A stretch of DNA of 64,000 nt from Zavarzinia compransoris (GCF_003173055.1 NZ_QGLF01000006.1:124332-188331); one strand, 5' to 3'. Shown: positions 1-9,066, counted from the stretch's first letter. Program-made: numbers and translations. The notes: generated from the letters alone by a model not told the origin.

Positions 1-2
1 AT

Positions 3-24
3 TGGTTGCGGGGGCTGGCAACCA
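3..24. other. tRNA-fMet 3'-end-like sequence and small hairpin
   Basis: Positions 3-15 read TGGTTGCGGGGGC, the reverse complement of the 3' acceptor end of bacterial initiator tRNA (from memory, ...GCCCCCGCAACCA). Similarity stops after about 16 bases and no tRNA body is present. The same bases form a 7-bp stem (TGGTTGC with GCAACCA at 18-24). An integrase gene starts 76 bp downstream, so a remnant attachment site is possible, but chance similarity cannot be excluded. Confidence 0.3.
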
Positions 25-99
25 CCTTTGCAGAACTCGAATAATGCCCCAGCCTGATATGGGCCCCAAAGGCCACCGCAAGAGCGAGGGAGTGTAATC

Positions 100-1098
100 A
101 TGCCCCTCGAATCTCGTTCGCTTGAGGACCCGCTGTACGCTCTTCTTAAAGAAGTAACCGCATACACGCTCGAGTCATATGAGATCTGCCGGCAGTCCCA
201 GGCAAACAGCACGACCAGACAACATGCGCATCGGGAGATGCGGCGCCTTATGGCAACGGTGGAGGATCCTCAAAAAGGATCCCGGTCTATCAACACCCTC
301 ATTCGGCGGCGTCATTCAATCCGGATCGCCTTTGCGCTTGCTATGCTGGAGGTGAAAGCCCGGCTTTGTCCGCATGGCACCCTGATCCGCAATGGCCGTT
401 CGTCGGCATATACGCTCCTCGGCAGACTTCGCCAGCTTTGGCTCTGGAGCAATCGCCCTCTATCAGAGATCCTGCCTCTCGACCAGCGAGCCCGCCGCCG
501 ATCGAAATGCCAAGTGCTGCGTCAAATGCCGAAAGGCGAACACTGGCAGTACAATATTGTAGAAGGCATCCGCCAACCCGCCAACCGGATCGGTGCCACG
601 CTGCTTGCCATTACAGGTGCTCGGCCCTGCGAACTGGAGCGGGGTGTTCATATCGACCACCAACCAAACGGCTTCATAAGCATCACGATCAAGACCGCGA
701 AAGACCGCGCAGGCAACCATCGGGCTTTTCGCATAGATCCTTCCGAGCCTCTTGCTTCGGAACTCACCAATGTCCAGGGCGAATTCCGCGTTTCTGCCGA
801 GGCTCTCCGTGCCGCCGTCCGCCGTTCGGCGATCGCACGTTTCCCCAATGCGAAATTCAGCCCCTATGTCTTTCGCCATTCATTCGCTTCGATCGTAAAG
901 AGAGCACTTGGTTGCCTGGAGGCCGCAAGGGCGCTGGGGCACGCCGACGCCAAGATCAGCACACGATATGGGGCGGCAAGGCTCGGCAGCAGATCCGGCG
1001 GGATCTTTCCGCCGGTTGCGATCGAAACGACAAAGCCGGTACGCCCGCGGCCTCACTGGACTTGGCCAAGCCTCTCGGTATCAACGCCACAGATTTGA
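100..1098 (+). CDS. tyrosine recombinase / site-specific integrase
   Basis: Protein of 332 aa with the C-terminal catalytic layout of phage-type integrases, enzymes that cut and rejoin DNA at attachment sites through a tyrosine. Visible residues: Arg175 in GARPCEL (box I), Arg259 in YVFRHSFAS (box II), His281 in LGHAD and the presumed nucleophile Tyr290 in STRYG. The usual first His of the HxxR motif is Tyr256 here. The ATG is preceded by GAGGGAG at a good distance. The last 40 residues after the tyrosine look low-complexity and could be a frame extension. It may have mobilised this region, but no matching second attachment site was found. Confidence 0.75.
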   Translation: MPLESRSLEDPLYALLKEVTAYTLESYEICRQSQANSTTRQHAHREMRRLMATVEDPQKGSRSINTLIRRRHSIRIAFALAMLEVKARLCPHGTLIRNGRSSAYTLLGRLRQLWLWSNRPLSEILPLDQRARRRSKCQVLRQMPKGEHWQYNIVEGIRQPANRIGATLLAITGARPCELERGVHIDHQPNGFISITIKTAKDRAGNHRAFRIDPSEPLASELTNVQGEFRVSAEALRAAVRRSAIARFPNAKFSPYVFRHSFASIVKRALGCLEAARALGHADAKISTRYGAARLGSRSGGIFPPVAIETTKPVRPRPHWTWPSLSVSTPQI

Positions 1099-1511
1099 TC
1101 CCTTGAATTTCAATACCAAGACGCACCGTTGAAGACGGTGGCCGACAGGCTGTGAGTTTTTTTTGCCCCTCTCAGCGATCTCGGCCAACCTTGGCGCTGG
1201 CCCGCCCCACGGGACGCGGCCTCGCACCTCACAATCCACCAGAAACAATTCCGACCGTACCACTCACCCGCGCCAGCATTGCTCATGCGACTGTAGCCCC
1301 GATTCACGGCCGGGGAATGAGGTGTTCAACATTGTTCAAGCCCGGCCAGGCCATCGGAGAACGGTGTTTGTCCAGGGCGCCCGGCGTGTGAGCCGGCCGG
1401 GCCGCCTCGCACCTGTTGTCCGGCATGTTCAGTGATTACCCCATCTGTAGGCGTGCCGCCGAGCGGCAGCGGTGAGTGAACATCGCCCCTTGACTCAGAT
1501 CTGAAAAGATC
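1099..1511. other. gene-free stretch before the tetR1 promoter
   Basis: About 410 bp with no convincing coding frame, RNA gene or repeat. The short open frames lack ribosome binding sites and family resemblance. The right end carries a possible -35 element TTGACT at 1490-1495, upstream of the palindromic operator. Confidence 0.5.
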
Positions 1512-1537
1512 ATTATTGAACATATATGTTCAATAAT
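1512..1537. promoter_or_regulatory. 26-bp perfect palindrome, TetR operator copy 1
   Basis: Core GAACATATATGTTC at 1518-1531, extended on both sides to a perfect 26-bp dyad centred at 1524.5. It lies 16 bp upstream of the tetR1 start. TATTGA at 1514-1519, inside the left arm, sits 18 bp after TTGACT (1490-1495) and could be the -10 element. Binding there would block transcription. The same core recurs at 7863 and 9775. Confidence 0.75.
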
Positions 1538-1553
1538 ACTCTTCAGAGATCGA

Positions 1554-2189
1554 ATGCTCGACTCCCTGTCCGCCACAGAAGCCCGCATCCATGATGCCGC
1601 CCTTCGCCTGTTTTCCGAACGGGGCGGGATGCAGGTGACCATACGCGAACTGGCGGATGCCGCCGGGCTCGCCCGGGGGACGGTCTACAACAACCTCCCC
1701 GACCCCTCCGCCCTGTTCGAGAGCGTCGCCGTCCGCCTCGGCGAGGAAATGCACGAGCGGGTAAACCTCAGCTTCGAGGGCATCGCCGATCCGGCACACC
1801 GTCTCGCCAACGGCCTGCGTCTGTTCATCCGCCGCGCCCATGACGAACCCCATTGGGGGCGTTTCATCGTCCGCTTCGCCATGACCACCGCAGCGCTGCG
1901 GCAGATGTGGGAAGGGCATCCGCTGCGCGACCTCGGCGACGGCTTGAGCGAGGGCCGCTACCGCTTCCGGCCGGAACAGGTGCCCTCGGTCCTGGCCATG
2001 GTCGCCAGCAACGGCCTTGCCGGCATGTTTCTGGTGCTCGAAGGCCATAAGACCTGGCGCGAGGCCGGCAGCGATGCCGCCGAACTGATGCTCCGCGCCA
2101 TCGGCATCGACGAAGCGGAAGCCCGGCGCATCGCCGCCGCCGAACTGCCGCCGCTGCCGGAATGGCCTGCCCGGGGAGAGAGGCGATGA
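1554..2189 (+). CDS. TetR-family transcriptional regulator (copy 1)
   Basis: A 211-aa protein with an N-terminal TetR DNA-binding domain (about residues 8-55, including TIRELADAAGLARGTVYNNL) and an alpha-helical ligand domain containing RRAHDEPHWGRF. TetR proteins are usually repressors released by a small ligand. The gene follows the 26-bp palindrome, so self-regulation is likely. Its stop overlaps the ATG of the acyl-CoA synthetase (ATGA), so the two are co-transcribed. It is clearly paralogous to the regulator at 9067-9687: both share RRAH-EPHWGRF, FAMT and GRY segments. The ligand is probably a pathway substrate or its CoA ester (inference). Confidence 0.85.
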   Translation: MLDSLSATEARIHDAALRLFSERGGMQVTIRELADAAGLARGTVYNNLPDPSALFESVAVRLGEEMHERVNLSFEGIADPAHRLANGLRLFIRRAHDEPHWGRFIVRFAMTTAALRQMWEGHPLRDLGDGLSEGRYRFRPEQVPSVLAMVASNGLAGMFLVLEGHKTWREAGSDAAELMLRAIGIDEAEARRIAAAELPPLPEWPARGERR

Positions 2190-4087
2190 CCATGGTCAGC
2201 GGACCGGCCGACATCCTGGCGATCGAGCGGGTGCCACTCGCGGATCGCCGTATTCCCGCCACCCCTTACGATATGCTGGTGGCCGGCGCCGCGCTGGCCC
2301 CCGATGCTCCCGCCCTGTCGTTCTTCGCGGCGGCGAAGGATTTCGGGAGGCCGGCCGTCTGGCGTCATCGCGACCTGATCCGCGATATTCACCGTACCGC
2401 CAACATGTTCCGCCGCCTGGGCATCGGCCGGCAGGATGTGGTTGCCTTCGTCCTGCCCAACCTGCCCGAAACCCATCTGACCATCTGGGGCGGCGAGGCG
2501 GCGGGCATCGTCTTCGCCATCAACCCCCTGCTGGAAGCGGCGCAGATCGCCGAACTGCTGCGGGCCGGGCGGGCGAAATGGCTGGTCACCCTGGCACCGA
2601 CGCCGGGGGTGGATCTCTGGCAGAAGGTTGTCGCCGCCGCGGCTTCGGTCCCCACGCTGGATGGCATTCTCAGCGTCGGTATGGGGCCCTATGTGAAGGG
2701 GGGCGCCGGCCTTGCCCTGCGCACCCTCGCCCGCCTGCGCCCGCCGAAGGCAACTGTCCCCGTCCTTGACTTCCGCCGGACCATGGCGCGGGAAGCGGGC
2801 GGCGGGTTGAACTTCGCGCCGCCGTCGGGCGGCGACATTTCTTCTTATTTCTGCACCGGGGGCACGACCGGCCTACCCAAGATCGCGCGCCGCACGCATT
2901 TCTCCGAAAGTTTCGATGCCTGGGCGATGACCCGTTTCGTCGAGGGCGGCTTCGCCCCCGGCAAGTCGATCTTCTGCGGCCTGCCGCTCTTCCATGTGAA
3001 CGGCCAATTGGTCACCGGCCTTGCCCCCTGGTCGCGCGGGGCCCATGTGGTGATGGGCACGCCGCAGGGCTATCGCGGCGAGGGCGTGCTGAAACAGTTC
3101 TGGACCCTGGTCGAGCATTACCGGCTCAACGCCTTCTCGGGCGTGCCCACGGTCTATTCCGCCCTGTTGCAGGTCCCGCTCGACGGCCACGACCTTTCCA
3201 GCCTCGACCTGGCGCTCTGCGGTGCTGCGCCCATGCCGGCCGAACTGTTCCGCGACTTCCAGCGCCGCACCGGCGTCCGCATCCTGGAAGGTTACGGCCT
3301 GACCGAGGGGGCCTGCGCCTCCGCCTGCAACCCGCCGGGGGCGGCGGCACGGGTCGGCTCGATCGGCATCCGCTATCCCTACCAGGACATGAAGGCGGTC
3401 GTGCTGGACGAGGCGGGCCGATATCTTCGCGATGCCGCCGTCGACGAGGTCGGGGTGCTGGCGATCGCGGGGCCCAATGTCTTCGCCGGCTATCTGGAGC
3501 CCGCCCATAACGACGGCATCTGGATCGACCATCAGGGCCGGCGCTGGCTCAATACCGGCGATCTCGCCCGCCAAGACGCGGATGGCTATTTCTGGCTGAC
3601 CGGCCGCCGGAAGGAATTGATCATCCGGGGCGGTCACAACATCGACCCCAAGGTGATCGAGGAGGCGCTGCACGGCCACCCCGCGGTGGCGCTCGCCGCC
3701 GCGATCGGCCGGCCGGACCCCCATGCCGGCGAAGTTCCGGTGGCCTATGTCCAGTTGAAGCCGGGGGCCGCGGTCCGGGACGACGAATTGCTCGCCTTCG
3801 CGACCGAAACCATTCCCGAGCGGGCGGCCTGGCCGAAGGCCGTGCGCCCTATCGCCAGCCTGCCGACCACGGGCGTCGGCAAGATCTTCAAGCCCGCGTT
3901 GGCCATCCGCGAGATCGAGGATGTGATCCGCCGGGAAGCCGCCACGGCCGGCGTCACCCTCGCGGCGCTCGACGTGGTGCAGGACACGAAGCGCGGCCTG
4001 CTCGCCCGGATCGACGCCGGCGAGGGTGGCGATGCCCTGAAGGCCATCCTCGGCCGCTATGCCTTCGCGACGGAGTTCACCCGATGA
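2186..4087 (+). CDS. AMP-dependent acyl-CoA synthetase/ligase
   Basis: A 633-aa member of the ANL adenylating family, which activates carboxylic acids with ATP and CoA through an acyl-adenylate. Signatures: the P-loop-like YFCTGGTTGLPK at residues 221-232, YGLTEGAC in the middle, NTGDLAR with Asp459, the hinge region RRKELIIRGG, and the C-terminal catalytic Lys566 in GVGKIFKP. The ATG at 2186 overlaps the tetR1 stop and is preceded by GGGGAGAGAGG. An in-frame upstream ATG at 2162 lies inside tetR1 and is less likely. The gene leads a four-gene run with ATGA coupling to the extradiol dioxygenase, so it probably activates an aromatic or acyl side chain of the same substrate (inference). Chain-length preference cannot be read from sequence. 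Confidence 0.88.
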   Translation: MTMVSGPADILAIERVPLADRRIPATPYDMLVAGAALAPDAPALSFFAAAKDFGRPAVWRHRDLIRDIHRTANMFRRLGIGRQDVVAFVLPNLPETHLTIWGGEAAGIVFAINPLLEAAQIAELLRAGRAKWLVTLAPTPGVDLWQKVVAAAASVPTLDGILSVGMGPYVKGGAGLALRTLARLRPPKATVPVLDFRRTMAREAGGGLNFAPPSGGDISSYFCTGGTTGLPKIARRTHFSESFDAWAMTRFVEGGFAPGKSIFCGLPLFHVNGQLVTGLAPWSRGAHVVMGTPQGYRGEGVLKQFWTLVEHYRLNAFSGVPTVYSALLQVPLDGHDLSSLDLALCGAAPMPAELFRDFQRRTGVRILEGYGLTEGACASACNPPGAAARVGSIGIRYPYQDMKAVVLDEAGRYLRDAAVDEVGVLAIAGPNVFAGYLEPAHNDGIWIDHQGRRWLNTGDLARQDADGYFWLTGRRKELIIRGGHNIDPKVIEEALHGHPAVALAAAIGRPDPHAGEVPVAYVQLKPGAAVRDDELLAFATETIPERAAWPKAVRPIASLPTTGVGKIFKPALAIREIEDVIRREAATAGVTLAALDVVQDTKRGLLARIDAGEGGDALKAILGRYAFATEFTR

Positions 4088-5196
4088 CCCGACTCATCAC
4101 CCGCGCGGCCGAGCCGGTCGTCAGAATCGCCGATGTCGCCTATCTCCGCTTCGGCCGGCGCGACCTCGACACGGCAACCCGCTATTTCGCGGATTTCGGT
4201 CTCACAGTCGCCGCCCGCGGCGCGGATGCCGTCTATTTCCGGGGCGTGCTGCCGCAGGCGCATATCGTCATCGTCGAACGGGCGCCCCACGACAGCTTCC
4301 TCGCCCTCGGTCTTCGCGCCGCCGGGGATGGCGACCTCGACCGTCTCGCCCGGGCCCACGATGAGGACGTGCGGACGAGCGCCGAGCCCGGCGGCGGCCG
4401 CATCCTTTCGTTGACCGATCCTTCCGGCTTCCGGGTCGAGGTGGTTCATGGCCTCGCCGCCTTGCCGCCGCTGCCCCATCGCCAGCCGAGGGTATGGAAC
4501 TATCCGGGGCAGAAGAACCGGGTCAATGCCCCCCAGCCCGCGATCCCCGAACCGGCCGAGGTCTTCCGCCTCGGCCATGTGGTGATGCAGCGCCAGGAAT
4601 TCGCCCGCAATGCCAATTGGTATGTCGAGAATTTCGGCCTGATCGCCAGCGACGTCGAGATCCTGCCGGAAAGTCACGAGCCGGTCCTCGCCTTCCTGCG
4701 CTGCGACCGGGGGGCGGAGCCGGCGGATCATCATTCGATCGTGATCGCCTCCGGCCCGCGCGATCACTACGACCATGCCGCCTTCGAGGTGCTGGACCTC
4801 GATGCGGTGGCGCTCGGCGGCGAATATCTGTTGCGCCGGGGCTGGGTGCAGAATTGGGGCGTCGGGCGTCACATCCTGGGCTCCCAGGTCTTCAACTACC
4901 ACTTCGATCCGGCCGGTTTCGCGGTCGAGCATTATGCCGACGGCGACGTCTTCGATACCCTATATCCCACCCGTTTCCATGTCACGGGCAAGGAAAGCAT
5001 CTACCAGTGGGGGCCCGAAATGCCCCGGCATTTCATCGACGGCCGCCCGTCGCTGGAACTGATCGGGTCCATCGTCAAGGGATTGCGCCACCGCGCCGAT
5101 TTCAGCCTGCGGCGGCTCGCCGCGCTCAAGAAAGCCTTCGACATTCCGCCCCGGCCCTGGGCCGGCAAGACCATTCGCAAGCCCAAGGCGCGCTGA
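4084..5196 (+). CDS. VOC-family extradiol ring-cleavage dioxygenase (copy 1)
   Basis: A 370-aa two-domain vicinal-oxygen-chelate protein. The C-terminal domain keeps the Fe(II)/Mn(II) facial triad of type I extradiol dioxygenases: His165 (LGHVVMQ), His231 (YDHAAFEV) and Glu282 (VEHYADGD). Such enzymes open catechols next to the hydroxyls with O2. At 370 aa it is longer than BphC/HsaC enzymes (about 300 aa), with a basic C-terminal tail. The ATG overlaps the stop of the acyl-CoA synthetase, and an FAH-family gene follows 11 bp later. It differs from the second dioxygenase at 11584, so it probably handles a different intermediate or substrate variant. Confidence 0.82.
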   Translation: MTRLITRAAEPVVRIADVAYLRFGRRDLDTATRYFADFGLTVAARGADAVYFRGVLPQAHIVIVERAPHDSFLALGLRAAGDGDLDRLARAHDEDVRTSAEPGGGRILSLTDPSGFRVEVVHGLAALPPLPHRQPRVWNYPGQKNRVNAPQPAIPEPAEVFRLGHVVMQRQEFARNANWYVENFGLIASDVEILPESHEPVLAFLRCDRGAEPADHHSIVIASGPRDHYDHAAFEVLDLDAVALGGEYLLRRGWVQNWGVGRHILGSQVFNYHFDPAGFAVEHYADGDVFDTLYPTRFHVTGKESIYQWGPEMPRHFIDGRPSLELIGSIVKGLRHRADFSLRRLAALKKAFDIPPRPWAGKTIRKPKAR

Positions 5197-5207
5197 GGAG
5201 AGACATC

Positions 5208-6161
5208 ATGGCCACCAATATCGTCCGCTTCGTCCATCAGGGGCGAAGCGCCTGGGGGGTCGCGTTGAACGGGGGCATTGCCCCGCTCGCCGGCACCTAT
5301 GAGACCACGGCCGACCTGATCGCCCGGGGCGAAGACGACTGGCGCGCGGCGAAGACAAGGCCGGCCAGCCTGCCCTTCCAGGCGGTCGAGCTGCTCTCGC
5401 CGGTCACGGCGCCGGCCCGCCTGCTGTGCCAGGGGGCCAACTATCGCCGGCACATGATCGAATCCGGCCTGAACCCGGACGAAAAAGCCTTCAACATGTT
5501 CTTCGAGAAGGCGGACTGCACGCTGAACGCCCCGCACGGCAAGGTCGTGCGGCCGGCCCATGTCCGCCTGCTCGACTATGAAATCGAACTCGCCCTGGTC
5601 TTCGGCAAGGCGATCAGCGGTCCCGTCACGGTGACGGCGGACAATCTCGCCGATCATGTCTTCGGCCTCGCCATCGCCAACGACATCTCCGCCCGCGACG
5701 TGCAATTGCCCCAGATGCAATTCTTCAAGGGCAAGAGCTATCGCGGCTTCTGCCCCGTCGGCCCGCACCTGGCGGTTCTGGAACGCGAGGAATTCCGCTA
5801 CCTCGACCACCTGACGCTGTCGCTTGCCGTCAACGGCGAGATCCGCCAGCAGGACGAGACCGCCAATCTCGTCTACAAACCGGCGGAGACGATCAGCGAG
5901 CTTTCGACCTTCAGCGACATCGCGCCGGGCGACATCCTGCTGACCGGCACGCCGTCCGGCTGCGCGCTCAGGGTGCCGCCGCCCTTCGTGCGCAAGCTCA
6001 CCCAACTGGTCCTGCCGGAAAAGAAAGTCTGGGCGGCGTTCGGCCGCATGCAGGCGAAGCGCCCGCAATACCTGAAGCCGGGCGATGTCGTCACCGCCAC
6101 CATCGCCAGCGCCGACCGGGTGGTCGATCTCGGCGAACAGCGCGTCACCATCACCGCCTGA
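5208..6161 (+). CDS. fumarylacetoacetate hydrolase (FAH) family protein
   Basis: A 317-aa FAH-superfamily enzyme. These divalent-metal enzymes hydrolyse, hydrate, isomerise or decarboxylate ring-cleavage products. The metal-binding acidic residues are visible as Glu125 and Glu127 (DYEIELALV) and Asp159 (ANDISARDVQ), followed by KSYRGFCPVGP and the LLTGTPSG loop. The ATG at 5208 follows GAGGAGAG; an open frame extends upstream, but only inside the preceding gene. Within this operon it probably acts on the ring-opened product of the upstream dioxygenase. The exact reaction cannot be decided from sequence. Confidence 0.82.
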   Translation: MATNIVRFVHQGRSAWGVALNGGIAPLAGTYETTADLIARGEDDWRAAKTRPASLPFQAVELLSPVTAPARLLCQGANYRRHMIESGLNPDEKAFNMFFEKADCTLNAPHGKVVRPAHVRLLDYEIELALVFGKAISGPVTVTADNLADHVFGLAIANDISARDVQLPQMQFFKGKSYRGFCPVGPHLAVLEREEFRYLDHLTLSLAVNGEIRQQDETANLVYKPAETISELSTFSDIAPGDILLTGTPSGCALRVPPPFVRKLTQLVLPEKKVWAAFGRMQAKRPQYLKPGDVVTATIASADRVVDLGEQRVTITA

Positions 6162-6189
6162 CCCAGGAACGAAGCGCGGGGAGAGCGTC

Positions 6190-7824
6190 ATGGAGCAAAG
6201 CGAGCCGGCCCCGACGCCGGCGACGGAGGTCGCGATCGTCGGCTTCGGGCCGGTCGGCGCCGCCATCGCCAACCTGCTGGGCCGCTACGGCATCGAGACC
6301 GTGGTGATCGACAAGTCACCGGACATCTTCATGGCGCCCCGCGCCATCGCCCTCGACAATGAGGCCCTGCGCATCCTGCAATGGGTCGGGCTCGACGAGA
6401 CGGCCTTCGCCCGGATCGCGATCCCCGTGGTGCGCATGCGCTCGCCGCTGCTCGGCGAATTCGGCCGCGTCAATACGCTCGGCTGCATCGACGGGCATCC
6501 GAAGCTGGTGACCTTCCACCAGCCCGATCTGGAAGCCGCCTTGCGCCGGGCGCTCGAGTGCCACGGCCATGTGCGCTCCATGCCCGGGACCGAGTTGCTG
6601 GGTTTCACGCAGGACGCGGATGGAGTGGTCCTTCAGCTGCGGCGCGGCGATGGGGCCCCCTTCACCCTGCGCAGCCGCTATCTCGTCGGGGCGGACGGCG
6701 CCGCCTCCCTGGTCCGGCGGCTGATCGGCGAGCGTTTCGATGGCGCGACCTATGCCGAGGATTGGCTGATCGTCGACGCGAAACATGTCCCGGCGCCGAT
6801 CGACCATGTCGAATTCCTCTGCGATCACCGGCGGCCGACACCCCATATGGTCGCCCCCGGCGGGCGCGAGCGATGGGAATTCATGCTGGCCAGGGGTGAA
6901 AGCCGGCAGGATTTCGAAACCGACGCGCGGATCGCCGAATTGATCCGCCCTTGGACCGGCGGCCGGCCGGTGGAGATCGAACGCCGCGCCGTCTATCGCT
7001 TCCATGCCAGGGCGGCGAAAGCCTTCCGGCGCGGGCATGTATTCCTGGCGGGGGATGCCGCCCATGTCACACCGCCCTTCGTCGGCCAGGGCTTGGTCGC
7101 CGGCCTTCGCGATGCCGCCAATCTCGCCTGGAAACTCGCCTTCGTGCTGCGGGGCCATGCGGGCGAGGCCATTCTCGACAGCTATGACCAGGAACGCCGG
7201 CCCCATGCCGCCGCGATGATCGCTTTCGCCCGCTTCATGGGACGGCTGGTCATGCCGACGAGCGCCGCCCGCGCCCTGATCGTCCATGGCATCATGCGCC
7301 TGACGCGGCTGATCCCGCCGCTGCGCCGGCATTTCGAGGACCTGGGCGTCAAGCCCAGGAACCGGTTTGCCGCGGGCCTGTTCAGGCGCAGCCACCACCG
7401 CTGCCGGCTGGCCTGCGGCGAGATATTGCCCCAAGGCCTCGTCCGCGACGAAACCGGTTCGCTCCGCCTCAGCGACGATGCCCTGGGCGCCGGTCTCGTG
7501 CTGATCGGCTTCGGCACCGATGCCGTCTTCGGCCTGGAGCGGGAACAGCAGGCGGCCCTTGCCGCCGCCGGCGGCAGCGTGGCGCAGGTCTGTTTCCGGG
7601 GCCAGCACCTGCACCGGGCGGCAAGCGGCACCGTTCTCGAAGATCTGACCGGTACCCTGATCCCGGGCGCCGCTCCGGAAGGCTGGGTGGCCCTGGTCCG
7701 GCCGGACCGGACGATCCTGCACCAGGGACCGGCCGCCGAAATCGGGCGGATCCTGGCCGAGGGCCTCGCCCTGCTCTCGGCGCCGGGCCCTGGCATGGCC
7801 GAGGCAAGGAAGATCGCGGGATAG
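6190..7824 (+). CDS. FAD-dependent aromatic hydroxylase, MhpA-like (copy 1)
   Basis: A 544-aa class A flavoprotein monooxygenase that uses NAD(P)H and O2 to hydroxylate a phenol to a catechol. FAD motifs: GFGPVG at residues 18-23, LVGADGAAS with Asp169, and FLAGDAAHVTPPF with Asp289. The thioredoxin-like C-terminal domain common in this family follows. Length matches 3-(3-hydroxyphenyl)propionate hydroxylase (about 550 aa). The ATG at 6190 has GGGGAGAG upstream, and the gene lies 28 bp after the FAH-family gene. It closes the first operon. A second hydroxylase at 12585 is a diverged relative. Confidence 0.85.
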   Translation: MEQSEPAPTPATEVAIVGFGPVGAAIANLLGRYGIETVVIDKSPDIFMAPRAIALDNEALRILQWVGLDETAFARIAIPVVRMRSPLLGEFGRVNTLGCIDGHPKLVTFHQPDLEAALRRALECHGHVRSMPGTELLGFTQDADGVVLQLRRGDGAPFTLRSRYLVGADGAASLVRRLIGERFDGATYAEDWLIVDAKHVPAPIDHVEFLCDHRRPTPHMVAPGGRERWEFMLARGESRQDFETDARIAELIRPWTGGRPVEIERRAVYRFHARAAKAFRRGHVFLAGDAAHVTPPFVGQGLVAGLRDAANLAWKLAFVLRGHAGEAILDSYDQERRPHAAAMIAFARFMGRLVMPTSAARALIVHGIMRLTRLIPPLRRHFEDLGVKPRNRFAAGLFRRSHHRCRLACGEILPQGLVRDETGSLRLSDDALGAGLVLIGFGTDAVFGLEREQQAALAAAGGSVAQVCFRGQHLHRAASGTVLEDLTGTLIPGAAPEGWVALVRPDRTILHQGPAAEIGRILAEGLALLSAPGPGMAEARKIAG

Positions 7825-7862
7825 AGGATCGGCACTCCGATTGCATCAGGTGCCAATAATAA

Positions 7863-7876
7863 GAACATATATGTTC
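7863..7876. promoter_or_regulatory. palindromic operator copy 2 (GAACATATATGTTC)
   Basis: A perfect 14-bp copy of the palindrome in the gap between the hydroxylase and the amidohydrolase, 82 bp upstream of the amidohydrolase start. AT-rich flanks (AATAATAA before, CATTAAAG after) suit a promoter. It implies that the amidohydrolase has its own TetR-controlled promoter. Confidence 0.7.
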
Positions 7877-7958
7877 ATTAAAGACTTTTTTTGTCCGTAT
7901 TCTCGCGCTATTACCCGATCAAGAGATCATCAGGATCGATTGGTCAGGAGGGGATGCC

Positions 7959-9029
7959 TTGAACAGCGGCCGCGGCAGAATCGATGTCCATCATCACCTC
8001 GTTCCGCCGGCCTTCGTGTCGGTCATGGAGCGGCGGGGCATCACGAAGGTTGCCGGCGCCCCGCTGCCGAAATGGAGCCCGGAAGCCTCCCTCGATGTGA
8101 TGGACGCAAACGGGATCGAGGTCGCCATCACCTCGCTCTCCGCCCCTGGCGTGCACTTCGGCGACAAGCGGGAGGCGATCGACCTCGCCCGCCGCTGCAA
8201 CGACTTCGCGGCCGAGATGGCTGCCCGCCATCCCGGCCGCTTCGGCAATTTCGCCGTCCTGCCCATGCCCTTCACGGGCGAGGCCTGCGTCGAAGCCGCC
8301 CGCGCCCTCGACCATCTGGGTGCGGACGGGGTGGTTCTTCTCGGCAGCACGGATGGCATTTTCCTGGGGGATTCCCGCTTCGACGACCTGATGGCGGAAC
8401 TCGACCGCCGGGGTGCGCTGGTGTTCGTCCATCCGAACCTGCACGCGACGAGCGGGGCGATCGGCCTCGACATGCCGGGGTTCCTGATGGAATTCCTGTG
8501 CGATACCACCAGGGCAGCGTTGAACCTGATCCTGACCGGCGCCATGGAGCGCCATCCGCGCATCAATTTCATTCTGTCGCATGCGGGCGGCTTCCTGCCC
8601 TATATCGCCTGGCGGGCATCCCTGGCCAACATGATGGCGCCCTTCGCCGATCGGGCGCCCCAGGGTGTCCTGACCTATATCCGGCGGTTCTACTTCGACA
8701 CCGCGCTGTCGCCCTCGCCGATGACCATGGCCGCGCTGCGGGAACTGGTCGATCCCGGCCATATCCTTTTCGGCAGTGACTTTCCTTTCGCGCCGGCACC
8801 GATCACCGCAACCCAGGTGGCGACGCTCGGCAACACCACGATCTGGAATCCGGCCACCCGCGCCGGCATAGACCGCGCTCATGCCCTGGCCTTGCTGCCC
8901 CGCTGGCGCCGTGACGGCGATGCCGCAGGCATCGCCCCGGTCAACCGCAGCCTTTCTCTGCGCGGCCGCATCCGTTCGGGTCTGACCCGGCCCGTCGTCG
9001 CCCTGGTTGAAGCCCTGCGCAACCGCTGA
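7959..9029 (+). CDS. amidohydrolase-2 (ACMSD-type) family protein, probable decarboxylase
   Basis: A 356-aa TIM-barrel metal enzyme. Ligands expected for the ACMSD/gamma-resorcylate decarboxylase group are present: His11 and His13 (DVHHHL), His158 (VHPN), His208 (LSHAGG) and Asp274 (FGSDFPF). Family members decarboxylate aromatic or enol acids or hydrolyse C-C bonds. The start is TTG at 7959, behind CAGGAGGGG; the nearby ATG at 7954 is in another frame and stops at once. It is transcribed alone from a promoter with operator copy 2. A role in removing a carboxyl group from an aromatic acid before hydroxylation is inference. Confidence 0.78.
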   Translation: MNSGRGRIDVHHHLVPPAFVSVMERRGITKVAGAPLPKWSPEASLDVMDANGIEVAITSLSAPGVHFGDKREAIDLARRCNDFAAEMAARHPGRFGNFAVLPMPFTGEACVEAARALDHLGADGVVLLGSTDGIFLGDSRFDDLMAELDRRGALVFVHPNLHATSGAIGLDMPGFLMEFLCDTTRAALNLILTGAMERHPRINFILSHAGGFLPYIAWRASLANMMAPFADRAPQGVLTYIRRFYFDTALSPSPMTMAALRELVDPGHILFGSDFPFAPAPITATQVATLGNTTIWNPATRAGIDRAHALALLPRWRRDGDAAGIAPVNRSLSLRGRIRSGLTRPVVALVEALRNR

Positions 9030-9066
9030 ACGGACGCGACGGATTTCCGCCGGCCGCGCGCGGGGA

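Noticed and set aside
4494-5207. In-frame N-terminal extension of the FAH-family protein
   Set aside because: It lies inside the extradiol dioxygenase gene; the ATG at 5208 has a clear GAGGAGAG site and gives the normal family length.
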